NCBI RefSeq assembly: GCF_001422645.1
Contig: NZ_LMLR01000013.1
Coordinates: 230,464 to 294,463, forward strand
Direction: 5' to 3'
Length of the DNA: 64,000 nucleotides
From: Arthrobacter sp. Leaf69
Lineage (GTDB): Bacteria; Actinomycetota; Actinomycetes; Actinomycetales; Micrococcaceae
Under the pieces are notes generated by a model. The model searched no databases. It saw nothing but the letters and a program-made list of their open reading frames with translations, and was not told the DNA's origin. The position numbers were made by a program, and so were the translations under genes. Of the stretch, positions 7,536 through 16,647 are shown in pieces. How positions within the stretch are numbered: position 1 is the stretch's first letter; every line of letters begins with the position of its first letter.

Positions 7536-8834
7536 TTAGGCGGCTTTGACGAGGGGGAGTTCGTCCCAGTGGGTGGTGTAGCGGGGGGAGAGCATGTCCC
7601 GTTTCATGGTCCAGTCCGGTCCGCCGCGGATGCCGCCGTGGCCCAGGCCGATGGAGCCGCGTCCGTAGCGGCGGGTGATGTCTTCGAGGAGGGTGCCGAC
7701 GTGGCGTTCCTCGTGCGGGTTTTCGAACAGGGCCAGGGGTGCCTGGTTGCCGGTGGGCCGGAGGTCGGTGACCATGATGCCGGCCCTGGCGTACCTGATG
7801 CCCTCGCAGATACGGGGGAGGAGGGCGTAGGCGGCCTTGGTCAGGATCACGGGGTCGGCGGTGGGCATCGGCAGCGGCACGCACACGGAGGGGTAGGAGG
7901 TGTCTTTCGGGTTGAAGTGTGAGGTGCCGGCGAACGCGGTGAGGACTTTGGCCTGGAGCCCGTGTTTGGCCAGCCGCGCCGAGGCCTGCTGGCCGTAGAC
8001 GCTCATGACCTGCCGGATCCCGGCCGCGGTGGAGATCGGGGTGGCGAAGGAGCGGGAGAAGATGAGCTGGTCCCGGCCGATCCGTTCTTCTTCCATGGGG
8101 ATGCAGGGGGTGCCCTGCAGTTCCAGTACGGTGCGCATCATGACCACGGAGAAGCGGTTCCGGATCATCACCGGGTCGGCCCGAAACAAGTCAAGGATGG
8201 AAAGAATGCCCAGGGCGTTGAGGCGTTTGGTCAGCCGGGTGGCGACACCCCAGATCTCGATCACGGACAGGCGGCGCATCAGTGATTCCCTGTCGGCGGC
8301 GGGCACGGAGTCCCAGTGGCAGACCCCGTCGAAGGCCGGGTTGTTCTTGGCCCATTTATTCGCCAGTTTCGCCAGGGTTTTCGTGGGCGCGATTCCGACG
8401 CAGACCGGAACGCCGACGTTGCGCCGCAAGGTGGCTTTCATGTCTCGGCCCAGGGCCCGGAGCTCCTCCGGGGTGCCTTTGACTCCGAGGAACGCTTCGT
8501 CGATGCTGTAGACCTCCAGCCACGCGGAGTAGCGGCCGAGGAGTTCCATGACGCGGGCGCTGATGTCGCCGTAGAGCTCGTAGTTGCTGGAGAGGGCAAC
8601 GAGGCCCCATTCCTTGGCGCGCGGGGCGAGTTTGAACCACGGTTCACCCATGGGGATGCCCAGGGCCTTAGCTTCCGGGGAGCGGGTGACGGCGCAGCCA
8701 TCGTTGTTGGAGAGGACGATGACGGGCCTGCCCTCCAGTGACGGGTCGAACGCCCGCTCGGCCGAGGCGTAGAAGCAGTTCACATCCACATGCGCGATCT
8801 GCGGCATGTGCCGCATCACCGCCGGCTTAGACAT
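7536..8834 (-). CDS. umuC: Y-family DNA polymerase, UmuC type (polymerase V subunit)
   Basis: The product is 432 aa from ATG 8834 (two further in-frame ATGs lie just downstream). Y-family palm motifs are visible: AHVDVNCFYASAERAF with the first metal Asp, LSNNDGCAV, and VYSIDEAFL with the catalytic Asp-Glu. The helix-hairpin-helix region (IWGVATRLTKRLNALGI) and the little-finger region follow. The length fits UmuC (about 420 aa) rather than DinB. It performs error-prone translesion synthesis after DNA damage, normally together with cleaved UmuD. It lies 47 nt downstream of umuD under one SOS box. On conjugative elements umuDC genes are common and may raise mutation in recipients. Confidence 0.93.
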   Translation of the reverse strand: MSKPAVMRHMPQIAHVDVNCFYASAERAFDPSLEGRPVIVLSNNDGCAVTRSPEAKALGIPMGEPWFKLAPRAKEWGLVALSSNYELYGDISARVMELLGRYSAWLEVYSIDEAFLGVKGTPEELRALGRDMKATLRRNVGVPVCVGIAPTKTLAKLANKWAKNNPAFDGVCHWDSVPAADRESLMRRLSVIEIWGVATRLTKRLNALGILSILDLFRADPVMIRNRFSVVMMRTVLELQGTPCIPMEEERIGRDQLIFSRSFATPISTAAGIRQVMSVYGQQASARLAKHGLQAKVLTAFAGTSHFNPKDTSYPSVCVPLPMPTADPVILTKAAYALLPRICEGIRYARAGIMVTDLRPTGNQAPLALFENPHEERHVGTLLEDITRRYGRGSIGLGHGGIRGGPDWTMKRDMLSPRYTTHWDELPLVKAA

Positions 8835-8881
8835 AGCGTGCCCCGGGCCGGCACGGCTCCCGTTTAACGCAATAGCGCACC

Positions 8882-9274
8882 TTAAACATGGTGGAGGCAC
8901 CGGGTGGCGACGCCCCAGATGATCAGGTCCGACAGCGAAGGTACTCGGATGTCCGGGTAGGCCGGGTTCTCCGCCTGCAGCACCACCCCGGTTCCGGTGA
9001 TCCGCAGCCGTTTGATGGTCAGCTCCCCGTCCAGGACAGCAACCACCACGGACCCGTCCACCGGTTCCAGGGCACGGTTGACGATCAGCTCATCGCCGTC
9101 GCTGATGCCGGCGCGTTCCATCGATTCCCCGGACACCCGCACGACATAGGTACTGGTGATGTCTTTGATCAGGTGCTCGTTCAGGTCGATTCGGCCATCA
9201 AAGTAGTCCTGCGCGGGCGAGGGATACCCGGCCGCGACGGGGACCGGAGAGATCAGAACCGACAGCAACGACAT
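8882..9274 (-). CDS. umuD: UmuD-like self-cleaving peptidase (S24 family)
   Basis: The product is 130 aa from ATG 9274. The cleavage site is probably Ala15-Gly16 (VAAGYPSPAQDYFDGRIDL). The catalytic serine is Ser51 in VSGESMERAG and the lysine is Lys88 in GELTIKRLR, the Ser/Lys dyad of LexA/UmuD proteins. It has no DNA-binding domain, which separates UmuD from LexA. RecA filaments trigger cleavage and the product activates UmuC. An SOS box lies 54 bp upstream. It is transcribed away from the type IV secretion genes, with umuC next. Confidence 0.9.
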   Translation of the reverse strand: MSLLSVLISPVPVAAGYPSPAQDYFDGRIDLNEHLIKDITSTYVVRVSGESMERAGISDGDELIVNRALEPVDGSVVVAVLDGELTIKRLRITGTGVVLQAENPAYPDIRVPSLSDLIIWGVATRCLHHV

Positions 9275-9327
9275 ACCCGCATCTATCACACGGGGACCAA
9301 CGACAACGCCCACAACACACCCTTTAT

Positions 9328-9343
9328 TCGAATATATGTTCGA
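9328..9343. promoter_or_regulatory. LexA-binding SOS box upstream of umuD
   Basis: TCGAATATATGTTCGA is a 16-bp dyad that differs at one position from the actinobacterial SOS consensus TCGAAC(N4)GTTCGA. It is placed 54 bp before the umuD start, as expected for LexA repression of the umuDC operon. Confidence 0.85.
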
Positions 9344-9520
9344 TACATTCAGTGTAGCCCCGGGTGCTGACATTGAGCATTCTCCATCATGTTGCATCCG
9401 ATGCAGGATGCCCGGGGAGGTACGAACCCGTCTCGAAAATCAACAACAGTCATGTCGCCCCGCCCGGCAACCTCCATGAAGTCGTGAGCCCAAAACCCTC
9501 TTTACATTCGAAGACGACAG

Positions 9521-9820
9521 ATGGAGCGCCCGATGTTGCTGGCAGCTGTGGATCCCGGAATCACCCCCAACGCAAACTTTCCCTTTCTCGAATCGCTGAA
9601 GCAGATCGGCGGCGGCATCCTCGTCGGTGCCTTTATCGTGATTGCCATTGTCGCGATCATGGGCGCCGCGATGCTGTTGGCAGGCAAGTTGAGCCAATCG
9701 TCGCGCCTGGCATCCGGTGGGGGCATGATCCTGCTCTGGACTGGCCCGGTGGCAGCAATCCTGGGTGGCATTAACGGCTACATTCTTTGGTCCCAGTCGG
9801 CGTTCAATCTCGGATTCTAG
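9521..9820 (+). CDS. VirB2/TrbC-like small membrane protein (pilin-like)
   Basis: The product is 99 aa, with two hydrophobic helices (about 30-55, ILVGAFIVIAIVAIMGAAML; and about 68-90, GMILLWTGPVAAILGGINGY) separated by a short polar loop. This is the plan of VirB2/TrbC pilin-like subunits and it sits directly before a VirB6-like gene. Length, topology and position support the call; sequence identity to known pilins is not evident. The start may be ATG 9521 or the ATG four codons later. It opens the second block of the secretion operon, divergent from umuDC. Confidence 0.6.
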   Translation: MERPMLLAAVDPGITPNANFPFLESLKQIGGGILVGAFIVIAIVAIMGAAMLLAGKLSQSSRLASGGGMILLWTGPVAAILGGINGYILWSQSAFNLGF

Positions 9821-9832
9821 GTCCGATTCATC

Positions 9833-11287
9833 ATGCCGGTTGATTGTGATCTCAACGGATGGTGGCCGCCCGGGTGCGGTCTTGTCTCCCAAACGAACGA
9901 CGGCATCCAGGGTTCAATCACATCGCTTTTCGCGAATATTCTCCAAAATATCGCCTCCTGGATCTGGTCTTTCATCACTGGCGCGTTCAGCTTCTCAGAC
10001 GTGGATGATTCGCAGTGGACCGCCGTCGAAGGGCTCACGAGCTGGTGGGTTGTCGTCATGATGACACCCCTTGTTGTTGCCATGATCCTCCAGCTGCTGT
10101 CGGGTTTGATCAGCCAACAACCCCGCCGTCTTGTGCGGGCCCTGGTAGGCGGGGCTGCCGCTGTCCCCATGGTGGCGGGTGCGGTGTACCTGGTCCGCCA
10201 GCTCACCAAAGTGAGTGATTCGGCGTCCGCGGCGCTTCTTGGCTCCCTGGGAACAGATCCATACGTGCTGTTCATGAGGCTCTTCGGCTTCGAAAAGGCT
10301 CCGGCCGGCGCCGGCAGAGACTGGAACGTCATCTCTTTGGCTCCCGGGTCCAGTGGAGGCGCGGCCGGGGCGGTTGTCGTCACCGCCATGGCAGTCATCG
10401 TTGTCTGGGTTCTGGCGTTCATCCTGATGTGTTCGATGATCTTTCGATCTTTTGCGCTCATCGTGCTCGCTGCAGTCGCCCCGGTCGCTCTCATGCTCAT
10501 GCCGTGGGAGAAGACGCAAACGTGGGCCCGACGGTGGTGCGAGATAGTCGTCGCGTTGCTTCTCGCCAAGCCGTTGGCCGCAACCGTGCTCGCGGTGGCC
10601 ATCAAGCTCTTTGCCGAGTCGAAGTCGTTCGCCGGACTGGCAGCCGGCGTAGTCGGCATGGCCTTGGCTTGTGGTGCTCCGCTGATGGCGTTACGTCTGG
10701 TTAGTTTCGCCGGTGGTGAGCTTGCAGGAGCCGCGCAAACTGCGGGCGGCGGTCACGTTCTTTCCCGAAGCTCTGGCTTTGCCGCCCGGCAAATCAGCCG
10801 ACAGACCGGCGGCCGTTTCTCGCTCGCGGGCCTGGCATCGCACTCATCTGCGACCCGTCCGATCCAGTCGAGCCGACCGCAGTTTCCCACCCGCGCACTT
10901 CCACCCCGGGCACCACTGCCGCCATCGCAGACCGGCACGACGTCGCCCCAGACCCCCGGGGGTAATGGCACTGCCTTGATGCTCGACGCCAGCACCAAGG
11001 CTTCCGAGCGACCGTCACCCCGGGCGCGTGGAGGTCGGCGTGGGCCGAATGCGACTCCGGGCGCATCGCTCGAGGGCCCGGGTACGCGTGCAATTGACGA
11101 GACGCCATCTCCACCGAGACAGCCGGCTGATCCGGAGGCCTCTACAACGGCGCCGCCCCAGGCCTCCTCGCCATCCTCCCCGCCGCCGACCTCGCCACCG
11201 CGGCCTCCTATGGCAACACCGGGTCGCCCGCCCATCCGACAGCAACCAGTCGTCCAGCACCCGAATGACGGTGATTCTCATGTCTGA
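9833..11287 (+). CDS. VirB6/TrbL-type polytopic channel protein
   Basis: The product is 484 aa. The N-terminal 310 residues hold about six to seven TM helices (TSWWVVVMMTPLVVAMILQL; AVIVVWVLAFILMCSMIF; FALIVLAAVAPVALMLMPW; GVVGMALACGAPLMAL). The motif around APVALMLMPWEKTQTWARRW is typical of actinobacterial TrbL/VirB6 proteins (conserved aromatic/Trp after a charged turn). The last 150 residues are low-complexity and Pro/Ser/Thr-rich, probably cytoplasmic or disordered. It forms part of the inner-membrane pore. It begins 12 nt after the pilin-like gene, and its stop overlaps the next start by 8 nt. Confidence 0.75.
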   Translation: MPVDCDLNGWWPPGCGLVSQTNDGIQGSITSLFANILQNIASWIWSFITGAFSFSDVDDSQWTAVEGLTSWWVVVMMTPLVVAMILQLLSGLISQQPRRLVRALVGGAAAVPMVAGAVYLVRQLTKVSDSASAALLGSLGTDPYVLFMRLFGFEKAPAGAGRDWNVISLAPGSSGGAAGAVVVTAMAVIVVWVLAFILMCSMIFRSFALIVLAAVAPVALMLMPWEKTQTWARRWCEIVVALLLAKPLAATVLAVAIKLFAESKSFAGLAAGVVGMALACGAPLMALRLVSFAGGELAGAAQTAGGGHVLSRSSGFAARQISRQTGGRFSLAGLASHSSATRPIQSSRPQFPTRALPPRAPLPPSQTGTTSPQTPGGNGTALMLDASTKASERPSPRARGGRRGPNATPGASLEGPGTRAIDETPSPPRQPADPEASTTAPPQASSPSSPPPTSPPRPPMATPGRPPIRQQPVVQHPNDGDSHV

Positions 11288-12785
11288 AAATTCGCGCGCC
11301 CTCGAGGCCGTCAAGTTCCCCCGGTACGAGCGTCGCGGCTTGTTTATGGGTCTGAAGTGGTACCAGCTGCTGCTTCTGGCGGCCGGGGTCCTTGTAGCCA
11401 GCACGGCATCGGCACTTCGCGGACCAGTTGGCCTCTTCGCATCGGGACCAATATGGCTGTTGCTCATCCTGCTCGGGTTGCTCCAGTATTCGAGGATTCC
11501 CTACCCGGTATGGGCCGGGCATGCAGCCCTGTTCTTCTTCCGGTTGGCCGCCAAGCAAACCCGCTTCCTGGTCAGGCCGGAGCGCCCGGCCTTGGCGGGG
11601 CGCCTGGCGCTGCCGGGCGGATTGCGGAACCTGGAATTGCGTCGGACCTCAACCGGTGAGTCGTTCATCGTGGATACCCGAGGCAGGGAGGCGATCGCCG
11701 TGCTGCGCTGCAGCACCCGATCATTCGCGCTCCTGGACTCTGACGACAAGGCCTGGGCGGTTCAGGCCTGGTCCCGCGTGCAGGCAGGCATGGCCCAGCG
11801 CAGCAGCGTCGCCAGAATCGCCGTCCAGGATTACACCGTCCCGTATCCTTCGTCGGCCTTGCGCGACTTCTACGAACGCACTGCCCCACAGCATGCAAGC
11901 ACCCTTGAAGGACTCACCGGGGGTCAACGCGCCTATGAGGACCTGATCGCTGCTGCCGGATCGGCGATGAGCCACGACCTCTTGCTCGCACTCGTGGTGG
12001 ACACCGGCAAATCGCGACGCCGAATCAAGGAGTCCGGCGGGGGACTGGCCGGCGTCGAACAGGTCCTGCGGTTGGAAGTCGAAGCCATGACCACCGCGCT
12101 GGTCACTCACAATGTCAGGGTCGAGGAATGGCTTCCGGAGACGGGCCTCCTCGACGTCGTCCGCGGTGCCTTCGATCCGGCCGCCCCAGCAGCCCCGGTC
12201 CGGCAGTCCGCAGTCAGCACGGCGGCGACGGAGCTCCAGAACGATACTGAATCCAAGGCGCCCTGCGTCACGGCCGGGCCGATGGCGGTCGACGAGCACT
12301 GGACCTATGTGCGCACTGACTCCGGTTTTCATCAAACGTTTTGGGTCGCCGAATGGCCGCGGCAGAAGGTATTTCCGGGCTTCCTCCACCCCTTGATCTA
12401 TGTCGGCGATTTCCGCCATACGGTGACCGAGGTGATCCGGGTCGTGCCAACAACAGAAGCGCTTCGGGACATTCGCTCAGCTCAGGAAGCCCACGAAACG
12501 CGTCGGCGGATCAACACACGCTTCGACAGGCCGCTCACCCGGGAGCAACGGGCGGAGGAAGAAGAAGTAACCCAGCGGGAGGAAGAAATCGTCGCCGGTC
12601 ACGGAGACGTGCGGCCGGCCGCGTACGTGACCATCACGGCGGGCACCCTCAAAGACTTAGCTCGGCACAGGCAGGAGCTCGAGTCTGCGGCGGCGGGAGC
12701 CTTTGTCGAACTGCGTCTTTTGGCCGGGCAGCAGTGGGCGGCCTTCGTCGCCGGCGCGCTCCCGTTTGGGCGGGGACTGCGGTGA
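11280..12785 (+). CDS. SCO6880-type type IV secretion protein (PrgI-like TMs + VirB4 N-domain)
   Basis: The product is 501 aa from ATG 11280, inside the end of the upstream gene. Two TM helices at about 28-70 (WYQLLLLAAGVLVASTASAL; ASGPIWLLLILLGLLQY) resemble PrgI. The long soluble part ends with an acidic/basic helical segment and AFVAGALPFGRGL, the signature that normally precedes the ATPase domain within one VirB4 chain. The protein therefore looks like a fusion of PrgI-like TMs with the VirB4 N-terminal domain. It should work with the ATPase encoded next, with which it overlaps by GTGA. Confidence 0.8.
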   Translation: MSENSRALEAVKFPRYERRGLFMGLKWYQLLLLAAGVLVASTASALRGPVGLFASGPIWLLLILLGLLQYSRIPYPVWAGHAALFFFRLAAKQTRFLVRPERPALAGRLALPGGLRNLELRRTSTGESFIVDTRGREAIAVLRCSTRSFALLDSDDKAWAVQAWSRVQAGMAQRSSVARIAVQDYTVPYPSSALRDFYERTAPQHASTLEGLTGGQRAYEDLIAAAGSAMSHDLLLALVVDTGKSRRRIKESGGGLAGVEQVLRLEVEAMTTALVTHNVRVEEWLPETGLLDVVRGAFDPAAPAAPVRQSAVSTAATELQNDTESKAPCVTAGPMAVDEHWTYVRTDSGFHQTFWVAEWPRQKVFPGFLHPLIYVGDFRHTVTEVIRVVPTTEALRDIRSAQEAHETRRRINTRFDRPLTREQRAEEEEVTQREEEIVAGHGDVRPAAYVTITAGTLKDLARHRQELESAAAGAFVELRLLAGQQWAAFVAGALPFGRGLR

Positions 12786-14242
12786 AGAGGGCAGGCCAAT
12801 CGGTTCACTATGTGCCGGCGGGTGGGAACCGCCAGGAGCGGAAGGAACTGCGCCGACAGGAGAACTACACTCACAGCCGACCGTGGGAGTCCGCACTCCG
12901 ACGCTTAGGAGAGGCGGTCGGCGCCGGGCTCGACAGAAGAGAGCACGGCGGCGACTGGGGGAGCCGTGAAGCGAATTCCCTGCGCGGCCCGCACCGCCTG
13001 CGCCCGGCGCCGCACCGGGCGTCCACCATGACCTTTGCCGCTGCGTACCCGTTTATCACCGAATCAGGGCTGGGCCACGAGGGAACATACATCGGCACCG
13101 ACGTGTTCGGCTCCGGTGCGTTCTCCTACGATCCGTGGATTCTCTATGACAAAGGCGTGATCAGCGGCCCGTCGATCGTCGTTATCGGCACCGTGGGGAC
13201 AGGGAAGTCCATGTGCGGAAAGTCCCTGGTGGCCAGATCGATCACGCTGGGTCGGAAGGCCGCCGTCGCCTCCGACCCCAAGGGGGAGTGGGTCGCCGTG
13301 GCGAACGCCGTCGGCGGGAAGGTCATTTCTGTGGGTCCCGGCCGCGCTGCCCGGGTCAATCCGCTCGACGCCGGTCCGCGGTCCAGTGCGCTCAGCGAGG
13401 CGCAGTGGCAGGCCGTGGTCCGTCAACGGCGACGCTACCTGCTGGTGGCGCTGGTGTCGCTCATGCGGCAGGGGATGCCGCTGCATCCGGTGGAACACAC
13501 AGCCCTGGACATGGCGCTCATGGAAACCGTGGCCCAGAACTCGAATCCCACGCTGCCGATGGTCCTGGACCACCTGCTGAACCCGTCAAGGGAAACCATC
13601 GGGCTGGTCGGCAAGGACGGAGGACAGGCCGTCAGCCACTCGCTGCGGCGCACCGTATCCGGCGACTTGGAGGGCATGTTTGATGCGCCCTCCACCGTCT
13701 CCTTCGATGCTGATGCGCCCATGATGGTGATGGACACGTCCGCGCTGATCGGCGCCTCGGAGCAGGCACTGTCCCTCGCCGCGGCGTGCGGCGCCACCTG
13801 GCTGGAAGCCGCCGTGACAAATCCCGACGGCGGCAAACGGCTGGTGGTCTACGACGAAGGCTGGCGCATGCTGGCGGACCCCTACATGCTCGCCAAAATG
13901 AGCGAACAATGGCGGCTGGCCCGTACCTACGGCATCGCGAACCTGCTCATCATGCACAAGGTTGCTGATCTCAACGAAATCGGAGACAGCACCAGCGGGC
14001 ACCGCCAGAAGGCACTCGGCCTGCTCACCGAAGCCGATACCCGGATCATCTACCGGCAAAAGCATGATGCCATGCGCCTGACCAAGGAAGCGTTGGGGCT
14101 TTCAGAGGCGGAATGCGAGCATGTGGAGAACCTCCCTAAGGGCGTCGGGCTCTGGAAAGTCGGGAACCGTTCTTTCATCGTCGCCAACCGGGTCACCACC
14201 GATGAACTGTCAGTCTTCGGCACCGACGACCGGATGGTCTGA
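12782..14242 (+). CDS. VirB4-type conjugation ATPase (C-terminal motor half)
   Basis: The product is 486 aa; the GTG start overlaps the previous stop. Walker A is GTVGTGKSMCGKS at about residue 140. DPKGEWVAVA follows, then Walker B LVVYDEGWRML at about 355, and RLARTYGIANLLIMHKVADL, all as in VirB4/TraE ATPases. VirB4 proteins are usually about 800 aa; here the N-terminal domain is supplied by the preceding SCO6880 gene. The ATPase powers pilus and channel assembly at the cytoplasmic face. The first 75 residues are basic and of low conservation. Confidence 0.85.
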   Translation: MKRAGQSVHYVPAGGNRQERKELRRQENYTHSRPWESALRRLGEAVGAGLDRREHGGDWGSREANSLRGPHRLRPAPHRASTMTFAAAYPFITESGLGHEGTYIGTDVFGSGAFSYDPWILYDKGVISGPSIVVIGTVGTGKSMCGKSLVARSITLGRKAAVASDPKGEWVAVANAVGGKVISVGPGRAARVNPLDAGPRSSALSEAQWQAVVRQRRRYLLVALVSLMRQGMPLHPVEHTALDMALMETVAQNSNPTLPMVLDHLLNPSRETIGLVGKDGGQAVSHSLRRTVSGDLEGMFDAPSTVSFDADAPMMVMDTSALIGASEQALSLAAACGATWLEAAVTNPDGGKRLVVYDEGWRMLADPYMLAKMSEQWRLARTYGIANLLIMHKVADLNEIGDSTSGHRQKALGLLTEADTRIIYRQKHDAMRLTKEALGLSEAECEHVENLPKGVGLWKVGNRSFIVANRVTTDELSVFGTDDRMV

Positions 14243-14250
14243 AAGCCACC

Positions 14251-16065
14251 ATGAACCGGCGCGCAGGAGACAGCACTCCACTCGTCACGGCCGGGCTTAT
14301 CACAACAGCCTGCTACGTTGGCCTTTGCGTCCTCATCCAAGGCGCAGGCCAGCTTCAGATGCTCTGGCGCTGCGGCGGCAGTCCACCACCGCAATTCAAC
14401 CCGGCCGCCGCCGTCGGACTCCTCCTCGGCCGGATCGATTGGATCGTCCGGCAACCACAAGGATGCGACGTCGGCGCCGGCGCCGTCTGGTGGGTGGTCG
14501 GCCCGGTGCTACTCCTGGTGGCGGCGCTCGCCGTCGGGACCGTCCTGGCATGGCGGCGGTGGAAGCAATCAGGTGCGTGGCTGCGCCAGGACATCCTGAA
14601 CCGCGAGGGTATCGCCCGGCGCTCCGAGATCCGTCACGACTTCGGGGCCAGAGCCGTCCGAAGGCGAGGAAAATTCACACGGCCAGGCTTGGCCAAACCC
14701 CGGATCGAGGACGTGGCTTGGACGCTGGGCCGATCCCGCGGCGTCACGATCCACGTCTCCACCGAGGAATCCATGGTCATCCAAGGAGCGCCGCGCTCCG
14801 GCAAGGGCCTCTACGTGGTCATCAATGCGATCCTCGACGCGCCGGGCGCCGTGGTCACCACGTCCACCCGCGCCGACAACCTGGTGGTGACTATGAAGGC
14901 CCGCGCCACGGGGAGCAGACCGGTAACAGTGTTCGATCCGCAGGGCATGTCCGGGCTGTCTTCAACGCTTCGCTGGTCTCCCGTCCGTGGCTGCGAAGAT
15001 CCGGACATCGCCACCCGTCGCGCGCTCGTCATCACCGCCGACACCGAGATGAAAGGCGAAAACGCGGCCTGGCAAAAGCGCTCGCTGATCATCCTGCAAT
15101 GCCTCCTGCACGCTGCGGCACTGTCCGGGGAAGGCGTCCGCGCGTTTCGCCGCTGGTCCTCGAGCCCTGTCCTGGCGCGTGAGGCGTTGGAGGTACTCAG
15201 CAGGCCCGAAGCGGCGCTGGGATGGCAGGCCGATCTCATGGGCATCCTTGAGGATGACCCCAGGAACACGTCCAACTCCTGGATCGGTGTCTCGGCCGCA
15301 GTTGCGCCGCTGTCATCGCCGAAAGTACTGGCCGCACTGGACCCGTTGGACGAATCCGAGGAATTCGATCCAAAGACATTCATCCGTGACTGCGGCACCT
15401 TATATCTGATCGGGACCCGCGCCGGATCCGCCGCGGCTGGTCCGTACCTTTCGGCCTTGATCGACGACATCGACAATGCTGCCCGCGAGATGGCCTTCAT
15501 CGCCCCTGGTGGCAGGCTGGATCCCCCGCTGTCCCTGATCCTGGACGAGATTGCGAACCTGGCACCGTGGCCGGGCTTGCCGATCGCCCTCTCTGACGGC
15601 GGCGGCATCGGCATTTCCACTCTTGTGGTCCTGCAGTCCCTGTCCCAGGCGCGGACGGGCTGGTCTATCGATGAGGCTGCAACCATTTGGGACTCGGCCA
15701 TCATCAAGGTGATCTTCGGCGGCGGCTCTGACGAGCGTGACCTTCGTTCGCTCGCCGGGCTGCTGGGGGAGCGGAGTCTGATCCTGAACACCCGTTCCTG
15801 GTCCGCGCAGGGCCGCCAGGACGGCGAGCAGATCAGGGAGAGCCCGGTCCTGGCGCTGCATGAGATCAGGCGTCTGCCGACCGGCACGGCCCTCATGCTG
15901 GGGCGGCGAACCCGTCCCATCCTGTTGGACCTGCGCGAATGGCACAAGCGCAAGGACGCGGCCGAACTTGGCCGGTCGAAGCTGGAGCTTGAACAAGCAC
16001 TAGCGGACGGGCACCGCCTGCGGCAGCAAACAAGCGTGGAGGTGAGCGATGGCGAGCCAGGATGA
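14251..16065 (+). CDS. traG: VirD4/TraG-type coupling protein
   Basis: The product is 604 aa. Two N-terminal TM segments (about 10-30 and 88-110) flank a short external loop, then a cytoplasmic ATPase. Walker A is IQGAPRSGKGLYVV (about 173-186) and Walker B is LSLILDEIANLAPW (about 427). A TraM-recognition/TraG C-terminal region follows (STLVVLQSLSQAR, IFGGGSDERDLRSL). It brings the relaxase-DNA complex to the secretion channel. It begins 8 nt after the VirB4 gene and its end overlaps the next gene by 17 nt. MobF systems usually pair with such a protein; the cognate relaxase is the gene ending at 31923. Confidence 0.9.
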   Translation: MNRRAGDSTPLVTAGLITTACYVGLCVLIQGAGQLQMLWRCGGSPPPQFNPAAAVGLLLGRIDWIVRQPQGCDVGAGAVWWVVGPVLLLVAALAVGTVLAWRRWKQSGAWLRQDILNREGIARRSEIRHDFGARAVRRRGKFTRPGLAKPRIEDVAWTLGRSRGVTIHVSTEESMVIQGAPRSGKGLYVVINAILDAPGAVVTTSTRADNLVVTMKARATGSRPVTVFDPQGMSGLSSTLRWSPVRGCEDPDIATRRALVITADTEMKGENAAWQKRSLIILQCLLHAAALSGEGVRAFRRWSSSPVLAREALEVLSRPEAALGWQADLMGILEDDPRNTSNSWIGVSAAVAPLSSPKVLAALDPLDESEEFDPKTFIRDCGTLYLIGTRAGSAAAGPYLSALIDDIDNAAREMAFIAPGGRLDPPLSLILDEIANLAPWPGLPIALSDGGGIGISTLVVLQSLSQARTGWSIDEAATIWDSAIIKVIFGGGSDERDLRSLAGLLGERSLILNTRSWSAQGRQDGEQIRESPVLALHEIRRLPTGTALMLGRRTRPILLDLREWHKRKDAAELGRSKLELEQALADGHRLRQQTSVEVSDGEPG

Positions 16066-16558
16066 CACTGAACGCTTTGAGATCCCCTCAATGGGAGGGG
16101 AGGACGACGACCTGACAGCTGAGCTTTTCAGGTCCGCATTCCGGCCGCCAGGGAGGGTGACCGGCGTGACCTACCATTGGCGGGAAATGACGGCTGCGCA
16201 GGCCGGGAGCGTGTGGGGCGACCTGGCGGTGTGGGTGAGATGGCTTGTCTCCACGTACCAGTTGACGACGTCGGTGATTCCGGATTGCTGGTGGCGCCAC
16301 ACCGAGATCGTTGCCGAGCTATACGCTCTGCATCGGGCGGAACTGGCCTCCTATGCCAGCGATGATTCCGGTTTCGGGCCGCTCGCTTTTCACGAGCGGC
16401 TGCCACATGCTGTCGAGCGTCTACGGACCCACACCCGGACAGCCGGCTGTGTAGGCCTTCAAGCGCACAAGGAGCCTGCGTTGAGAATCCTGCGGTTGGA
16501 CGCGCCGGGCTTCGTTGAGTGGCAGGCGGCTTCCCACCAGGTCGGTGACGAGTTCTGA
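16049..16558 (+). CDS. DUF4913-like conjugation accessory protein (169 aa)
   Basis: This is a soluble protein with an acidic N-terminus. Its centre reads WGDLAVWVRWLVSTYQ, VIPDCWWRHTEIVAELYALH, FHERLPHAVERL. The W..L..WV..L...Y......iP.CWWRH...v.EL.AL pattern matches the DUF4913 proteins found beside TraG genes in actinobacterial elements; the domain number is from memory. It overlaps traG by 17 nt, so it is co-translated with it. Its role is unknown, perhaps as an adaptor for the coupling protein. Confidence 0.6.
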   Translation: MASQDDTERFEIPSMGGEDDDLTAELFRSAFRPPGRVTGVTYHWREMTAAQAGSVWGDLAVWVRWLVSTYQLTTSVIPDCWWRHTEIVAELYALHRAELASYASDDSGFGPLAFHERLPHAVERLRTHTRTAGCVGLQAHKEPALRILRLDAPGFVEWQAASHQVGDEF

Positions 16559-16647
16559 AGTCATGCTGTTTGCGTCTCTCAGGACATGAATAAGGTATCC
16601 GCAGGGTAGTCCCGGCGGGATCCCAAGAAGTATGGAGGGCGGCTGTC

